Shown here in pieces: positions 25,609 through 34,724 of a stretch of DNA of 64,000 nucleotides. Made by a program: the position numbers and the translations under genes. The notes under the pieces are model-generated. The model was not told the DNA's origin. It made no database searches and was given only the letters and a program-made list of their open reading frames with translations. Origin of the DNA: Nitrospira sp. CG24A (GTDB lineage: Bacteria; Nitrospirota; Nitrospiria; Nitrospirales; Nitrospiraceae); the NCBI GenBank assembly GCA_002869925.2, contig NEWT02000035.1, forward strand, positions 327,015 to 391,014, in the 5' to 3' direction. Within the stretch, counting starts at the first letter, position 1, and every line of letters begins with the position of its first letter.

Positions 25609-26526
25609 CTAATTCCCCTTGAGCAATCGCCCGGATGCTCCAGGCCACAGCAATAGCAATGGACTCGCAACGAAGACAGAGGAATAGGTTCCGAAGATCA
25701 CACCCCACAAGAGGGCGAGAGAAAAGTCGTGCAAGACCTCTCCGCCGGCCACCGTCAAAGGAATCAACACCAGCACAACGGTCAAACTCGTCACGATCGT
25801 GCGGCTCAAGACTTGGTTGACCGCGTTGTTGATGATGGTTGATTCGCTCTCCCGCCTCCGCATCCGGAGGTTTTCCCTGATTCGATCGAACACGACCACC
25901 GTATCCGTCATCGAGTAGCCGGCTAACGTCAACAAGGCCGTCACGACCAGCAAGGTAATTTCTTTGTCCAGAATATAAAAGGCGCCCAGTACCGCTAAGA
26001 CGTCATGAAAGGTCGCCAAGGCCGCAGCGATGCCGAAACGAAATTCGAACCGCGCCGCCACATACAGAATGATTCCAGCAAAGGAAATGAGGATCGCAAT
26101 GAGGGCGTCATCTTGAAGCTTCTTCCCAATGGTCGGTCCGATTTCCGTACTGGAATCGACCACGAAATGGTTCGAGGCAAACTCCTTCGTAAAGACCGCC
26201 ACGACTCGATCGGCGACTTTTTCCTCGATGGTCGTCGACGCCTTCAGACGGATCAGGAGTTTGTTGTCCTGACCAAACTCTTGCAGCTCGGCGTTACCCA
26301 GGCCGTTCGCCTCCAAGACTTTTCTCGCTTCGTCGATTCGAATGGCTTGATCGAACTTCAGCTGCACCGCGGTCCCCCCCGCAAAGTCGATGCCGAGATT
26401 CGCCGACCCCCTGCCAATTTGAATGATCGCCACAATGCCCAGCACCACCATGATGCCGGAAAAGAGAAAGGCCCAACGGCGCTTCCCCATAAAATCAATA
26501 CTGGTTTTCCCGAGGATCTCCAACAT
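25609..26526 (-). CDS. secF: Protein translocase subunit SecF
   Basis: A 305-residue inner-membrane protein of the SecDF complex, which uses the proton gradient to aid secretion. The first TM is at ~18-36 (AFLFSGIMVVLGIVAIIQI), followed by LGIDFAGGTAVQLKF (SecF signature), a periplasmic domain to ~130, and five more helices including GYSMTDTVVVFDRIRENLR. It lies 15 bp after secD in the order yajC-secD-secF. Full length. Confidence 0.95.
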   Translation of the reverse strand: MLEILGKTSIDFMGKRRWAFLFSGIMVVLGIVAIIQIGRGSANLGIDFAGGTAVQLKFDQAIRIDEARKVLEANGLGNAELQEFGQDNKLLIRLKASTTIEEKVADRVVAVFTKEFASNHFVVDSSTEIGPTIGKKLQDDALIAILISFAGIILYVAARFEFRFGIAAALATFHDVLAVLGAFYILDKEITLLVVTALLTLAGYSMTDTVVVFDRIRENLRMRRRESESTIINNAVNQVLSRTIVTSLTVVLVLIPLTVAGGEVLHDFSLALLWGVIFGTYSSVFVASPLLLLWPGASGRLLKGN

Positions 26527-26541
26527 GCCGGCTCCTTCGAA

Positions 26542-28185
26542 CTAGATGCTTAACTGTCCCACTTTGTGTCGTTGATTCAAGAGGTCGAAGATGACCTTGG
26601 TGCCAATCAAGGCGGTAAACAGATTGATCCCGATTCCAAGACACAAGGTTACGGCAAATCCTTTGATCGGCCCTGTGCCGAAGAGGAACAACGCCACTCC
26701 CGTGATCAGGGTCGTCACGTGCGAATCGACAATCGTCAGTAGCGCCTTGTCATAGCCTCCATCGATCGCCAAACGAACCGCTTTCCCCGATCGCAGCTCT
26801 TCGCGAATACGCTCGAAGATCAGCACGTTCGAATCGACGCCCATCCCGATCGTGAGTACGATTCCGGCAATCCCCGGCAACGTGAGCGTGGCGTTCACCG
26901 CAGAAAGGGCTCCGATCAAGCACAACAGATTGAGCATCAGCGCAAAATCTGCAATCACGCCAGACAGCCGGTAATACACGATCATGAAAATGACCACCAT
27001 GGCACCGGCAAACAGCGTAGCCTGCACGCCCTTCTCGATCGAATCTTTCCCGAGCGACGGCCCGACCGTGAGGTCCTGAATGATCTTGAGCGGAGCCGGC
27101 AACGCGCCGGCCCGGAGCACGATGGCGAGGTCGTTCGCCTCTTGCATGGAAAACGTTCCGGTGATTTGCGCGCGGCCCCCGGTGATGCGGTCCTGGATCA
27201 CCGGCGCAGAATAGATCGTATTGTCGAGCACGACTGCCATGCGCTTCTTGATGTTGTCGCCCGTAATCCGTTCGAATTCACGACCGCCCTTCCCGTCAAA
27301 GGTGATCGAGACATAGGGATCGTTGAATTGACCGATCGAAACCCGTGCATCGCTCAACACATCGCCGGTCAGCATGACCCGCTTTTTCACGAGATACGGA
27401 ATGCGATATTCGCGGCCGCTGTCCTTGTCGACCCCTCGCTCAAAAAGAATCTGATCGCCGGCCGGCAGCTTTGACTCGGCCTGCTTGAGCACCTCTTCCT
27501 CTTTGTCTTTTGGAATCCGGGAAGGCAAATCCAGCTTCGACTGGTTGTCCTCATCGAGCATCTTAAATTCGAGCAAGGCTGTCTCTTTGATCAAATCCCT
27601 GGCACGCTTGGGTTCTTTCACGCCTGGCAATTGCACGACGATCTGCTTCAACCCCTGCCGCTGCACGATCGGTTCCGCCACGCCGAACTGGTCGATACGG
27701 TTTCGGATCGTTTCCAACGCTTGGTTGATGGCAGAGTCCTTGATCCGTTTAACCTCGGCTTCTCGCAACTCCCACACCAGCCGATTCGCCGATCCGGCAG
27801 ACGCGGTCTCGCTGAAGGCCGGATAGTCGTCGATCAACTTCTGAATCTGCTCCTTGAGTTCAGCCTTTTGAAACTGCATCGTGACCTGAGCCTGTCCCGT
27901 CCGCGTGACAGACTCCACGGGGATTTTCTTTTCAACCAAGACATCTTGAAGGGACGCGACCGATCGATCGACGGCAATTTCGACCGCGCGATCTTCGTCC
28001 ACTTCCATGACGAGGTGAATCCCGCCTTGGAGATCCAAGCCCAAGGTAATGCCTTTATTCGGCATGACCTGCTTCAGCCAACCAGGCAACGCCTGATAGA
28101 AGGGCTGATAGGTAGGGATGAAGAAGATCACCGACAGCACCACTACAAGCGCCAACAATGTTAACCGCCCGCCCACCTTTTTCAT
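26542..28185 (-). CDS. secD: Protein translocase subunit SecD
   Basis: A 547-residue partner of SecF. The N-terminal TM (~8-26) is followed by GITLGLDLQGGIHLVMEVDE, the P1 periplasmic domain, and the C-terminal six-helix bundle with LTLPGIAGIVLTIGMGVDSN and VLIFERIREELRSG. The conserved Asp of MGVDSNVLI belongs to the proton path. The insert LLEFKMLDEDNQSKLDLPSR resembles the P1 head. Co-transcribed with yajC and secF. Confidence 0.95.
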   Translation of the reverse strand: MKKVGGRLTLLALVVVLSVIFFIPTYQPFYQALPGWLKQVMPNKGITLGLDLQGGIHLVMEVDEDRAVEIAVDRSVASLQDVLVEKKIPVESVTRTGQAQVTMQFQKAELKEQIQKLIDDYPAFSETASAGSANRLVWELREAEVKRIKDSAINQALETIRNRIDQFGVAEPIVQRQGLKQIVVQLPGVKEPKRARDLIKETALLEFKMLDEDNQSKLDLPSRIPKDKEEEVLKQAESKLPAGDQILFERGVDKDSGREYRIPYLVKKRVMLTGDVLSDARVSIGQFNDPYVSITFDGKGGREFERITGDNIKKRMAVVLDNTIYSAPVIQDRITGGRAQITGTFSMQEANDLAIVLRAGALPAPLKIIQDLTVGPSLGKDSIEKGVQATLFAGAMVVIFMIVYYRLSGVIADFALMLNLLCLIGALSAVNATLTLPGIAGIVLTIGMGVDSNVLIFERIREELRSGKAVRLAIDGGYDKALLTIVDSHVTTLITGVALFLFGTGPIKGFAVTLCLGIGINLFTALIGTKVIFDLLNQRHKVGQLSI

Positions 28186-28215
28186 GTCGTCCGGTACCCC
28201 TTTATCCTGAGCAGT

Positions 28216-28575
28216 CTACGAGTCTTTGTCCTTGTCCTTCTCCTCATCGTCGCCACCGCGTAATCGAGCAATCTGATCCCGTTGTATGCGAATCTTCGTC
28301 GTATCCGCGATCTGCAACGTCACCGTCGCCTTCCCGAGATTCGTCACCGTACCCCAGATACCTGACGCCGTGACGACCTTGTCGCCTTTCTTCAGGGCCT
28401 CCAGTAGTGACTTCTGCTGCTTTGCGCGTTTTTGTTGCGGCAAAATCACCAGGAAATAGAAAATGACGAAGATCAGCGCGAACGGAACGAGGGAGAGGAT
28501 TGTGTTGGCCGTGGAACCCCCACCACTACTCCCTCCGCCAAATAACTGAGCCATCACGACCGATTGCATGAACAT
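28216..28575 (-). CDS. yajC: Preprotein translocase subunit YajC
   Basis: A 119-residue single-helix protein (VPFALIFVIFYFLVILPQQK, ~31-50) with the typical cytoplasmic KGDKVVTASGIWGTVTNLG. It forms an accessory complex with SecDF. AAGGAG precedes the ATG at 28575. A glycine/serine-rich leader (GGGSSGGGST) precedes the helix, and the C-terminus is charged (DDEEKDKDKDS). Confidence 0.93.
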   Translation of the reverse strand: MFMQSVVMAQLFGGGSSGGGSTANTILSLVPFALIFVIFYFLVILPQQKRAKQQKSLLEALKKGDKVVTASGIWGTVTNLGKATVTLQIADTTKIRIQRDQIARLRGGDDEEKDKDKDS

Positions 28576-28596
28576 ACGAACTCCTTCTCAACCAAG

Positions 28597-29310
28597 TTAG
28601 TCCCCTGCGGCAGACCGAAGCCCTTCACCGTCCGAAGCTAAACCCTCGGATGCAGCGAGATCGCGGGACCGGTAAAATTCTTCCCGGAATGATCGTAACG
28701 TCCCTTGTGCGATTGCTGACCGCACCTGGCCCATCAGATCGGCAAAATACCAGAGATTGTGGATCGTATTCAGCCTCGCCGACAGCATCTCTTTCATCTG
28801 AAAGAGGTGGTGCAGATAGGCGCGTGAGTAGCGCGCACAGACCGGGCAGCCACAGGCCGGATCGATCGGTTGCTCATCCCGAACATACCGCGCTTGCTTA
28901 ATCACCACGCGCCCGAAACTTGTAAAGAGCGAGCCGGTCCGCCCATGGCGAGAAGGCACCACACAATCAAACAGATCGATCCCCCGTGCCGCGCCTTCGA
29001 TGAGATCCTCCGGCATCCCCACACCCATCAAATACCGCGGTTTCGAAACCGGCAGCTCCGGCACCGTCACATCCAACATGGCATACATCTCTGGCTTCGA
29101 CTCTCCCACCGAGAGCCCGCCGACCGCGTAGCCCTCGAAGCCAAGCCCGCGAAATCCAAGCTGTTCTAAATCGACAGGATCGATCCCCTTCACCGGTCCT
29201 AGCGTGCCGACCGGCATAAAGGCGGGCGTGTCGATCTCACCATGAGCCGTGCTGAGCCTCCCCAACCGCGCACTCGTCTCACGATCCGCTTGCTGAACTG
29301 AAAAGTCCAC
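28597..29310 (-). pseudogene. tgt: Queuine tRNA-ribosyltransferase gene with large internal deletion
   Basis: 237 residues where the family has about 370. The N-terminus (HGEIDTPAFMPVGTLGPVKG) and the C-terminus are intact, including the nucleophile region IDLFDCVVPSRHGRTG and the zinc site CGCPVC...H. At residue ~54 (position ~29148) the sequence jumps in frame from DLEQLGFR to GLGFEGYAVGGLSVGE. About 130 residues are missing, including the general-acid Asp of LTDSGGFQ, the substrate-binding Asp and the FGIVQGG loop. It is therefore very probably inactive. The start is GTG at 29310 with GAGGG close upstream. It sits in the conserved tgt-yajC-secDF order. Confidence 0.85.
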
Positions 29311-29325
29311 AATCCCTCTTGCCGG

Positions 29326-31080
29326 CTACATCTGCTCCGGCGCGGAAATCCCAAGCACACCGAGCCCATTCTTCAAGACTTGCTGAATTCCACTCATCAA
29401 CGCCAGCCTCGCCGCAGTCCGTTCGGGAGTCGGCGCCTCCTTCTGCAGCCCCTCGGCTGGAGCTAATCCATCAGGAGTCACCGACTGCAGATCGCGGTCC
29501 GCAGCAGGAGGCAGAATCCGATGCTTGTTATAAAACGTGTGCAGCAGGCCGGCCAATTGCTGGAGGTAATAGGTCATCCGATGGGGCTCATAGGCCATGG
29601 CACTGCCCTGCAGAACAGAGGGATACGCCGAGAGTTTGCGAATCAGCCCCAATTCATCCGGATCAGTCAATACCGTCAAATCCGTCTCGCTCGGCAAGGG
29701 GCAGGCAATGCCTCGACCAGTGGCAACACGCCAAAGACTGGCGATCCTCGCATGGGCGTATTGCACATAGTACACGGGATTATCCGATGACCTCTGCTTT
29801 GCCAGTTCCAGATCGAAATCTAAATGCGAACTGGAATCGCGCATCAAGAAAAAAAACTTCGCCGCATCGGCACCGACTTCATCGATTACTTCCCGCATCG
29901 TAATGAACTCGCCGGCCCGCTTCGACATTTCCACTTTTTTCCCACCACGCAACAAATTCACCATCTGGACCAGCACGACCTGGAGGCGATCTTTCGGATG
30001 TCCATAGGCCTGTACGACCGCTTGCATCCGAGGAATGTACCCATGGTGGTCCGCGCCCCACACGTCGATGAGAAGATCGTATCCGCGCTGCAATTTATCT
30101 TGGTGGTAGGCAATATCGGAGGCCAGATATGTATACTCACCGTCCTGTTTCCGCACAACACGATCCTTCTCGTCCCCGAACGCCGAGGATCTGAACCACC
30201 AGGCCCCTTCCTGTTCAAACAGGAACTGTTGCGATTTCAATTCATCCAACACCCGTTGAACCGCCCCTGAGTTCACGAGAGAAGCCTCGCTAAACCAGGA
30301 CTCGAACTCGATCCCGAAAGATTTCAAATCCTCGCGAATCAGACGCAGCAATTCCTGGTTGGCGAACGTTCGACAACGCTCCTCGACTTCTGTGGCCATC
30401 CGTCCGGCCAGCTCAGGCCCGAGCTGTTGATGCACTCGCTCAGCTACCGCCGTGATATAGGCCCCGTGATAGCCCTCTGCAGGAAATTCGACAGGCCGGT
30501 TTGACAGTTCCTCATAACGCGCATAGACGGAGGCCCCCAGCAATTTCATCTGACGGCCGGCATCGTTGATGTAGTACTCGCTCACAACGTCATAGCCGAC
30601 AGCCTTGAGCATATTCGCCACCGCTTGCCCAACCGCCGCACCTCTCCCATGCCCTACATGCAATGGACCGGTCGGATTCGCACTCACATATTCCACCAAT
30701 ACTCGCCGCCGTTGCCCGATGTCGGCTCGCCCGTAGACAGACCCTTCCCGCTCGATTTCCCTGAGCACTTCCTGCCAAATAGCTGGTTTAACCGTGAGAT
30801 TGAGAAATCCAGGCCTGGCAATTTCTACCCGGTCGAAAAGCTGATCGCGTTGAGCAAGATTGTCGATGATAATTTGGGCAATATCGTGGGGGGCTCGTTG
30901 CTCAGACACGGCAAGAGACATGGCGACTGTGGAAGCTAAGTCTCCCCATTCAGGCCGTTTGGGAGTATCCAGACTCACCTGAGGCCAGGATTCCGTCTTT
31001 AACTGGCCCTTCTTTTTGGCCCCGTCGAGCGCTCCAATCAATGCGCTGGTGACCTTTTCCTGAACGACCCCGCTGGACAA
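29326..31080 (-). CDS. argS: Arginyl-tRNA synthetase
   Basis: A 584-residue class I synthetase charging tRNA-Arg. The HIGH-like NPTGPLHVGHGRGAAVG is at ~130, the KMSK-like KKVEMSKRAGEFITM near 375, and the C-terminal DALR domain includes AYEPHRMTYYLQQLAGLLHT. The frame is open to an ATG at 31122, but TTG 31080 has AGGAG 8 bases upstream and yields a normal N-terminus (SSGVVQEKVTSALIGAL), so a TTG start is proposed. It precedes tgt by 15 bp. Confidence 0.93.
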   Translation of the reverse strand: MSSGVVQEKVTSALIGALDGAKKKGQLKTESWPQVSLDTPKRPEWGDLASTVAMSLAVSEQRAPHDIAQIIIDNLAQRDQLFDRVEIARPGFLNLTVKPAIWQEVLREIEREGSVYGRADIGQRRRVLVEYVSANPTGPLHVGHGRGAAVGQAVANMLKAVGYDVVSEYYINDAGRQMKLLGASVYARYEELSNRPVEFPAEGYHGAYITAVAERVHQQLGPELAGRMATEVEERCRTFANQELLRLIREDLKSFGIEFESWFSEASLVNSGAVQRVLDELKSQQFLFEQEGAWWFRSSAFGDEKDRVVRKQDGEYTYLASDIAYHQDKLQRGYDLLIDVWGADHHGYIPRMQAVVQAYGHPKDRLQVVLVQMVNLLRGGKKVEMSKRAGEFITMREVIDEVGADAAKFFFLMRDSSSHLDFDLELAKQRSSDNPVYYVQYAHARIASLWRVATGRGIACPLPSETDLTVLTDPDELGLIRKLSAYPSVLQGSAMAYEPHRMTYYLQQLAGLLHTFYNKHRILPPAADRDLQSVTPDGLAPAEGLQKEAPTPERTAARLALMSGIQQVLKNGLGVLGISAPEQM

Positions 31081-31131
31081 GAAAATAGCTCCTAAGTCCT
31101 TACCAATGAAAGGGAAAAACAACTGGTCACT

Positions 31132-32184
31132 TTAGCATACGGGATAATCAGTGACAAGGCGGCCGGATGGAATTCTCCATCGAGTCGCTGTTTCATCAAG
31201 GCGGGTGAGACACAATTCCACAAGATCATCCGTTGGTAGATCGAGACAAGGTTTCTCCTTACATCGACTCACCTCGTCCCATGATCGGCAGAGGCACGAT
31301 GCGCCCTGCACGACGGTCACGTGGCTGCCACAAGGAGCCCAGCGAGCGGGATCGGTCGGCCCAAATAGAGCCACCAAACGTAGCCCCATCAGTCCTGCCA
31401 TGTGCGTGATTCCAGAATCCTGTCCTATAAAGAACTGTGCTTGAGCAAGCACTCCGGCGACAGTGAGGAGATCAAGGTTCTTCAAAACAAGTGGTGGGTT
31501 TGGGCATAACTGGAGTAGACGCTCAGCCGGTTCCCGATCTGCAGGCCCTTCAAGAATCACCGGAATGGCGCCAACACGCTGAACAGCGACGACGATTGGC
31601 AAGAGTGTCTCCGGTGCCACACATTTATGGGGGCTGCCACTCCCCGGATGAATGACAACAAGAGACTGTCCGATAGAGTGGCCCGCCGCTTCCAGGCAGG
31701 CTCGCCCAAGCTGGATGACCGGTTCTGTTACTTTCAGAAGGACATCTCTCTCATCTTCAGAGGGTACCTCATCGACCGTCTCGAGAAACCTATCTTGTTG
31801 ATGTGCCGCCAGAATCTCCGTCGAGAATGGAGACCTCACGATAACCTCTCGAACTCCAAGTGCCTTAAGAGTTCGGCTCAATGTTCCATCGTGCCCCTGC
31901 ATCCAACCAACTGCGAGGTCACAGTCCATCAGCCATGTTCGTACCTGACCGTTAACAGCATCTGCGTCCATGAATAAGCCCGCGCAATCGGGCCCCTGCA
32001 TCGAGGTCCAGGCATCGACAACACCACAGGCGTACAGTAGTTTTGCGGCCTGAACCTCTGCGAAGAGCGCCAGCCGATAGCCTGGGAAACGAGTCCGCAA
32101 TCGAACCATAGCCGGGACTGCTAATAACACATCGCCAAGACTGCCAGGATGCATCATTATGATTGTCTTCTTCGAAGTAGGCAT
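31132..32184 (-). CDS. Glycosyltransferase family 9 (heptosyltransferase-like)
   Basis: A 350-residue GT-B enzyme of family 9. The N-terminal IIMMHPGSLGDVLLAVPAM is the acceptor-side motif, and VVIHPGSGSPHKCVAPE with GQDSGITHMAGLMGLRLVAL in the C-terminal half binds the nucleotide sugar. Such enzymes add heptose or other sugars to LPS core at the inner membrane face. ATG 32184 has AGGA 8 bases upstream. It starts 5 bp after mobA ends, so the two are likely co-transcribed although functionally unrelated. Confidence 0.88.
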   Translation of the reverse strand: MPTSKKTIIMMHPGSLGDVLLAVPAMVRLRTRFPGYRLALFAEVQAAKLLYACGVVDAWTSMQGPDCAGLFMDADAVNGQVRTWLMDCDLAVGWMQGHDGTLSRTLKALGVREVIVRSPFSTEILAAHQQDRFLETVDEVPSEDERDVLLKVTEPVIQLGRACLEAAGHSIGQSLVVIHPGSGSPHKCVAPETLLPIVVAVQRVGAIPVILEGPADREPAERLLQLCPNPPLVLKNLDLLTVAGVLAQAQFFIGQDSGITHMAGLMGLRLVALFGPTDPARWAPCGSHVTVVQGASCLCRSWDEVSRCKEKPCLDLPTDDLVELCLTRLDETATRWRIPSGRLVTDYPVC

Positions 32185-32189
32185 GGCGG

Positions 32190-32804
32190 TTATCCTGAGG
32201 GAGGTACCCGAGTCAATAGAAGCCGGGCTGCCTCTAGCTCGGCCATTGTATTCACGTTGCAAAAGGAACGCCAGGAAGGATCGAGCGTGAACAAGTCCTC
32301 CTCCGTGACATACTGTACCCGGAGAGACGATTGCGAAACCATTTCTTGAATCTTGAGTTGCCGCGCCTGAATCATCTGTTCAACAACCGGCAGGCACCGT
32401 TTTTCATACAATGCATGCATTGGATGTAACTGGCCTGCAAGTTTCGCCATCACAATATCTACAGCTCCTCTTCGATTCGTAAACTGAGCAATGACAGCAT
32501 GATTGAGAAACGGCATGTCGCATGCGACCACGAAGATCCAAGGGGTCGTTGCCTGTATGAGCCCGGTGTACAATCCTCCGAGACTGCCACAATCAGGAAC
32601 CTGGTCGCGTACGACTCTGGCATCGACTCCAAGCGGATCGCTATCCTGCGCAATGACGACTAGTACCTCCTGAAAGATTGAGTGAAGTACGCTCAACCCC
32701 CTTTGCAGGAGGGTCTGCTCCCCGACAACGAGATATCGTTTATCTTCTCCCATCCTTCTGCTTTTTCCACCCGCGAGAAGGACACCGGTTACTTCGATTT
32801 CCAT
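32190..32804 (-). CDS. mobA: Molybdenum cofactor guanylyltransferase
   Basis: A 204-residue enzyme that attaches GMP to molybdopterin to form the bis-MGD cofactor used by DMSO-reductase-family enzymes such as nitrite oxidoreductase. The NTP-binding signature VLLAGGKSRRMGEDK is at residues 8-22, the metal-binding FVVACDMPFLN near 90, and the C-terminal FCNVNTMAELEAA near 180. The neighbouring respiratory operon encodes an NxrC-like gamma subunit, so a need for MGD is plausible in this organism. Confidence 0.92.
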   Translation of the reverse strand: MEIEVTGVLLAGGKSRRMGEDKRYLVVGEQTLLQRGLSVLHSIFQEVLVVIAQDSDPLGVDARVVRDQVPDCGSLGGLYTGLIQATTPWIFVVACDMPFLNHAVIAQFTNRRGAVDIVMAKLAGQLHPMHALYEKRCLPVVEQMIQARQLKIQEMVSQSSLRVQYVTEEDLFTLDPSWRSFCNVNTMAELEAARLLLTRVPPSG

Positions 32805-32833
32805 AATCCCTTCATGCCGCCGACTAAAAAGAA

Positions 32834-32862
32834 AGAGGGGGTGGGTTACCCCACCCCCTCTT
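32834..32862 (-). terminator. Rho-independent terminator of the NxrC-like/bd-oxidase operon
   Basis: AAGAGGGGGTGGG and its inverse CCCACCCCCTCTT form a perfect 12-13 bp stem with a GTTA loop. On the minus strand the stem is followed by TTTCTTTTT. It lies 32 bp after the cytochrome gene stop and separates it from mobA. Confidence 0.9.
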
Positions 32863-32894
32863 GATGCTTCAGACTCTCTCAGTTGTAATGAACG

Positions 32895-34676
32895 TTAAAC
32901 GTTCTTTGCCTTCCGCTTGTTTGCTCGTCTCATCAGGATCCAGCCTTCCAGAAAGACAACGCCTACCGCAATCACTACGGGATAGATATAGGCTTCTTTC
33001 GGTGTTGGGGGCTCCAGGAAGGTATAATAGAACGCTGAGACGGCCATCTTCCTCCCCGCATCGCCATTGTGCCCATCCCAAGCAAAGAACACCGTGGGAA
33101 TGTATTGCCCCATTTCGAAGAAAGTATCTTCGTCGTAATCCTGATCCTTCTTGTTGCCCAAAGGCCGCTGAATGATCACGGTCCATCGGCCATTCTTCCA
33201 CTCAGAAAAAAGGAGCTTACTGCTCTCTTCGTAGTTGTCTCGCTCTTCAAAATCTTTATCCCATCCGGTACCCTTGAAGGCGCGGAGAGACCCATCCGCC
33301 TCCCACTTCATAATATCCATTGGGAACTGCTCGTTGCTTCCGAACAGATACCGTGGCTTAATCGGCGCAGGTAGTTCCTTCCACTTCACCGCAGTTTCAA
33401 TGGCGACTGCATCGTTGTACACGGCGTAGTTATTCTGACGCGATGCAATGGAACCCTCTTCACCTGTCTTCGGATCCTGTTCCTTAACATCAATATTGAC
33501 TGAGGTCGGAGGCCAGGGCAACTTCCCTTCGGCGACGCTCTTTGTACGGTCGTCCCACTGGAACATGAAGGCGATATGCTTATCATTATAGAGCGATTTT
33601 ACCCAGATGTCGTCGATCCTGTTCACGAAGTTTCTGGGCTTATGGGTGATCTGGCCACCCATCGCGATAATTCTCCTGGCCCGCTTCTGCCAGAGTTCAT
33701 TTTCAGGATCTGCTGGAATCTCTCCGTTTTCCAGAATCACCCCTGAGGACAACACAAAGTTCACCTTTGGTTTGTCTGTCAATTGATCGATCGAGAGGGG
33801 CGTCCCATCTGCCTCGCGTTCACAGAGTGAGTTCACAAAGTTCGCAATATGCCACCGCTCTTCGACCGTGGTATTGTCGGCGAATGACGGCATCGGAGTA
33901 CCATTGACTCCTGTCGAAAACGTCCGGAAGATGTTCTTGACGTTATAGGGATCTTGCCGGCTACCTCTGAAGTTCCAACACTTGTGCCAGTTGGCTGGCT
34001 GTATTGAAAAGCCCCAATCGTCTTTGAGATTGAACGCATTGCCGTCACCACGACCATCAGCGCCGTGACACTCGACACACTTCTTCTCGACAATGAGCTC
34101 TGCTCCCTTCTTCAAACTCTCCTCTGTCGCAGGAATCGGCTTCAAATCGCCCAGTTGCAACACAGTCTGGCTTTCCGACTGCTTGTCCGTAAATTTTCGA
34201 TCCTTAACGAGCTGAGTCGTGACGAATGACAACACTTGGAGCCGTTGCTCTTCCGTCAGAATGCCTTCCCAAGACGGCATCGCAGAACCTGGCAGACCGT
34301 GCGTCACGGTTTCAAATAGATCGTTCTGGCCGGGAGTGGGTTTCTTAGCATCGAATAATGGCAACTCACCGCTGGCTGTGTGCCGAATCTTGAACGTCCC
34401 CTGGTTGAAGTTGCGGGGGCGCGGCCAGAGACGATCGGCACCGGGGCCATCGCCCGCTCCATCGACCCCGTGGCACCAGACGCACTTGGTGAAGTAGACC
34501 CGCTTTCCTGCCTCGATCATATCGGCGGAAGGCTCAGCCGCTAATTCACCCTTCTTAAAGCCCGCAGGAAGAGTCTCTGCGGCAAAGGTCAGGCCTCCTG
34601 TGATTCCAGAGACCAGGATCACTCCGAAGGCAGTCGTGAGGAATGCCCTAGCCTTCAGCCTTAACGAATTCTTCAT
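32895..34676 (-). CDS. Diheme c-type cytochrome fused to NxrC-like gamma-subunit haem domain
   Basis: A 593-residue exported protein. A signal peptide (LTTAFGVILVSGITGGLTFA) precedes two cytochrome c modules with CVWCHG (~65) and CVECHG (~195). The C-terminal half (VNRIDDIWVKSLYNDKHIAF, FMFQWDDRTKS, WTVIIQRPLG, YIPTVFFAWDGHNGD) resembles the ethylbenzene dehydrogenase/DMSO-reductase gamma subunit that binds haem b. A final TM helix (IYPVVIAVGVVFLEGWILM) is followed by Arg/Lys. It could pass electrons from a periplasmic oxidoreductase to the bd-like oxidase encoded upstream. ATG 34676 has GAGGGA upstream. NxrC identity is a resemblance, not proven. Confidence 0.85.
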   Translation of the reverse strand: MKNSLRLKARAFLTTAFGVILVSGITGGLTFAAETLPAGFKKGELAAEPSADMIEAGKRVYFTKCVWCHGVDGAGDGPGADRLWPRPRNFNQGTFKIRHTASGELPLFDAKKPTPGQNDLFETVTHGLPGSAMPSWEGILTEEQRLQVLSFVTTQLVKDRKFTDKQSESQTVLQLGDLKPIPATEESLKKGAELIVEKKCVECHGADGRGDGNAFNLKDDWGFSIQPANWHKCWNFRGSRQDPYNVKNIFRTFSTGVNGTPMPSFADNTTVEERWHIANFVNSLCEREADGTPLSIDQLTDKPKVNFVLSSGVILENGEIPADPENELWQKRARRIIAMGGQITHKPRNFVNRIDDIWVKSLYNDKHIAFMFQWDDRTKSVAEGKLPWPPTSVNIDVKEQDPKTGEEGSIASRQNNYAVYNDAVAIETAVKWKELPAPIKPRYLFGSNEQFPMDIMKWEADGSLRAFKGTGWDKDFEERDNYEESSKLLFSEWKNGRWTVIIQRPLGNKKDQDYDEDTFFEMGQYIPTVFFAWDGHNGDAGRKMAVSAFYYTFLEPPTPKEAYIYPVVIAVGVVFLEGWILMRRANKRKAKNV

Positions 34677-34724
34677 CGCTTCCCTCATGTCATAAATCCA
34701 GGTTGGCTATAATCTCGATGAACT

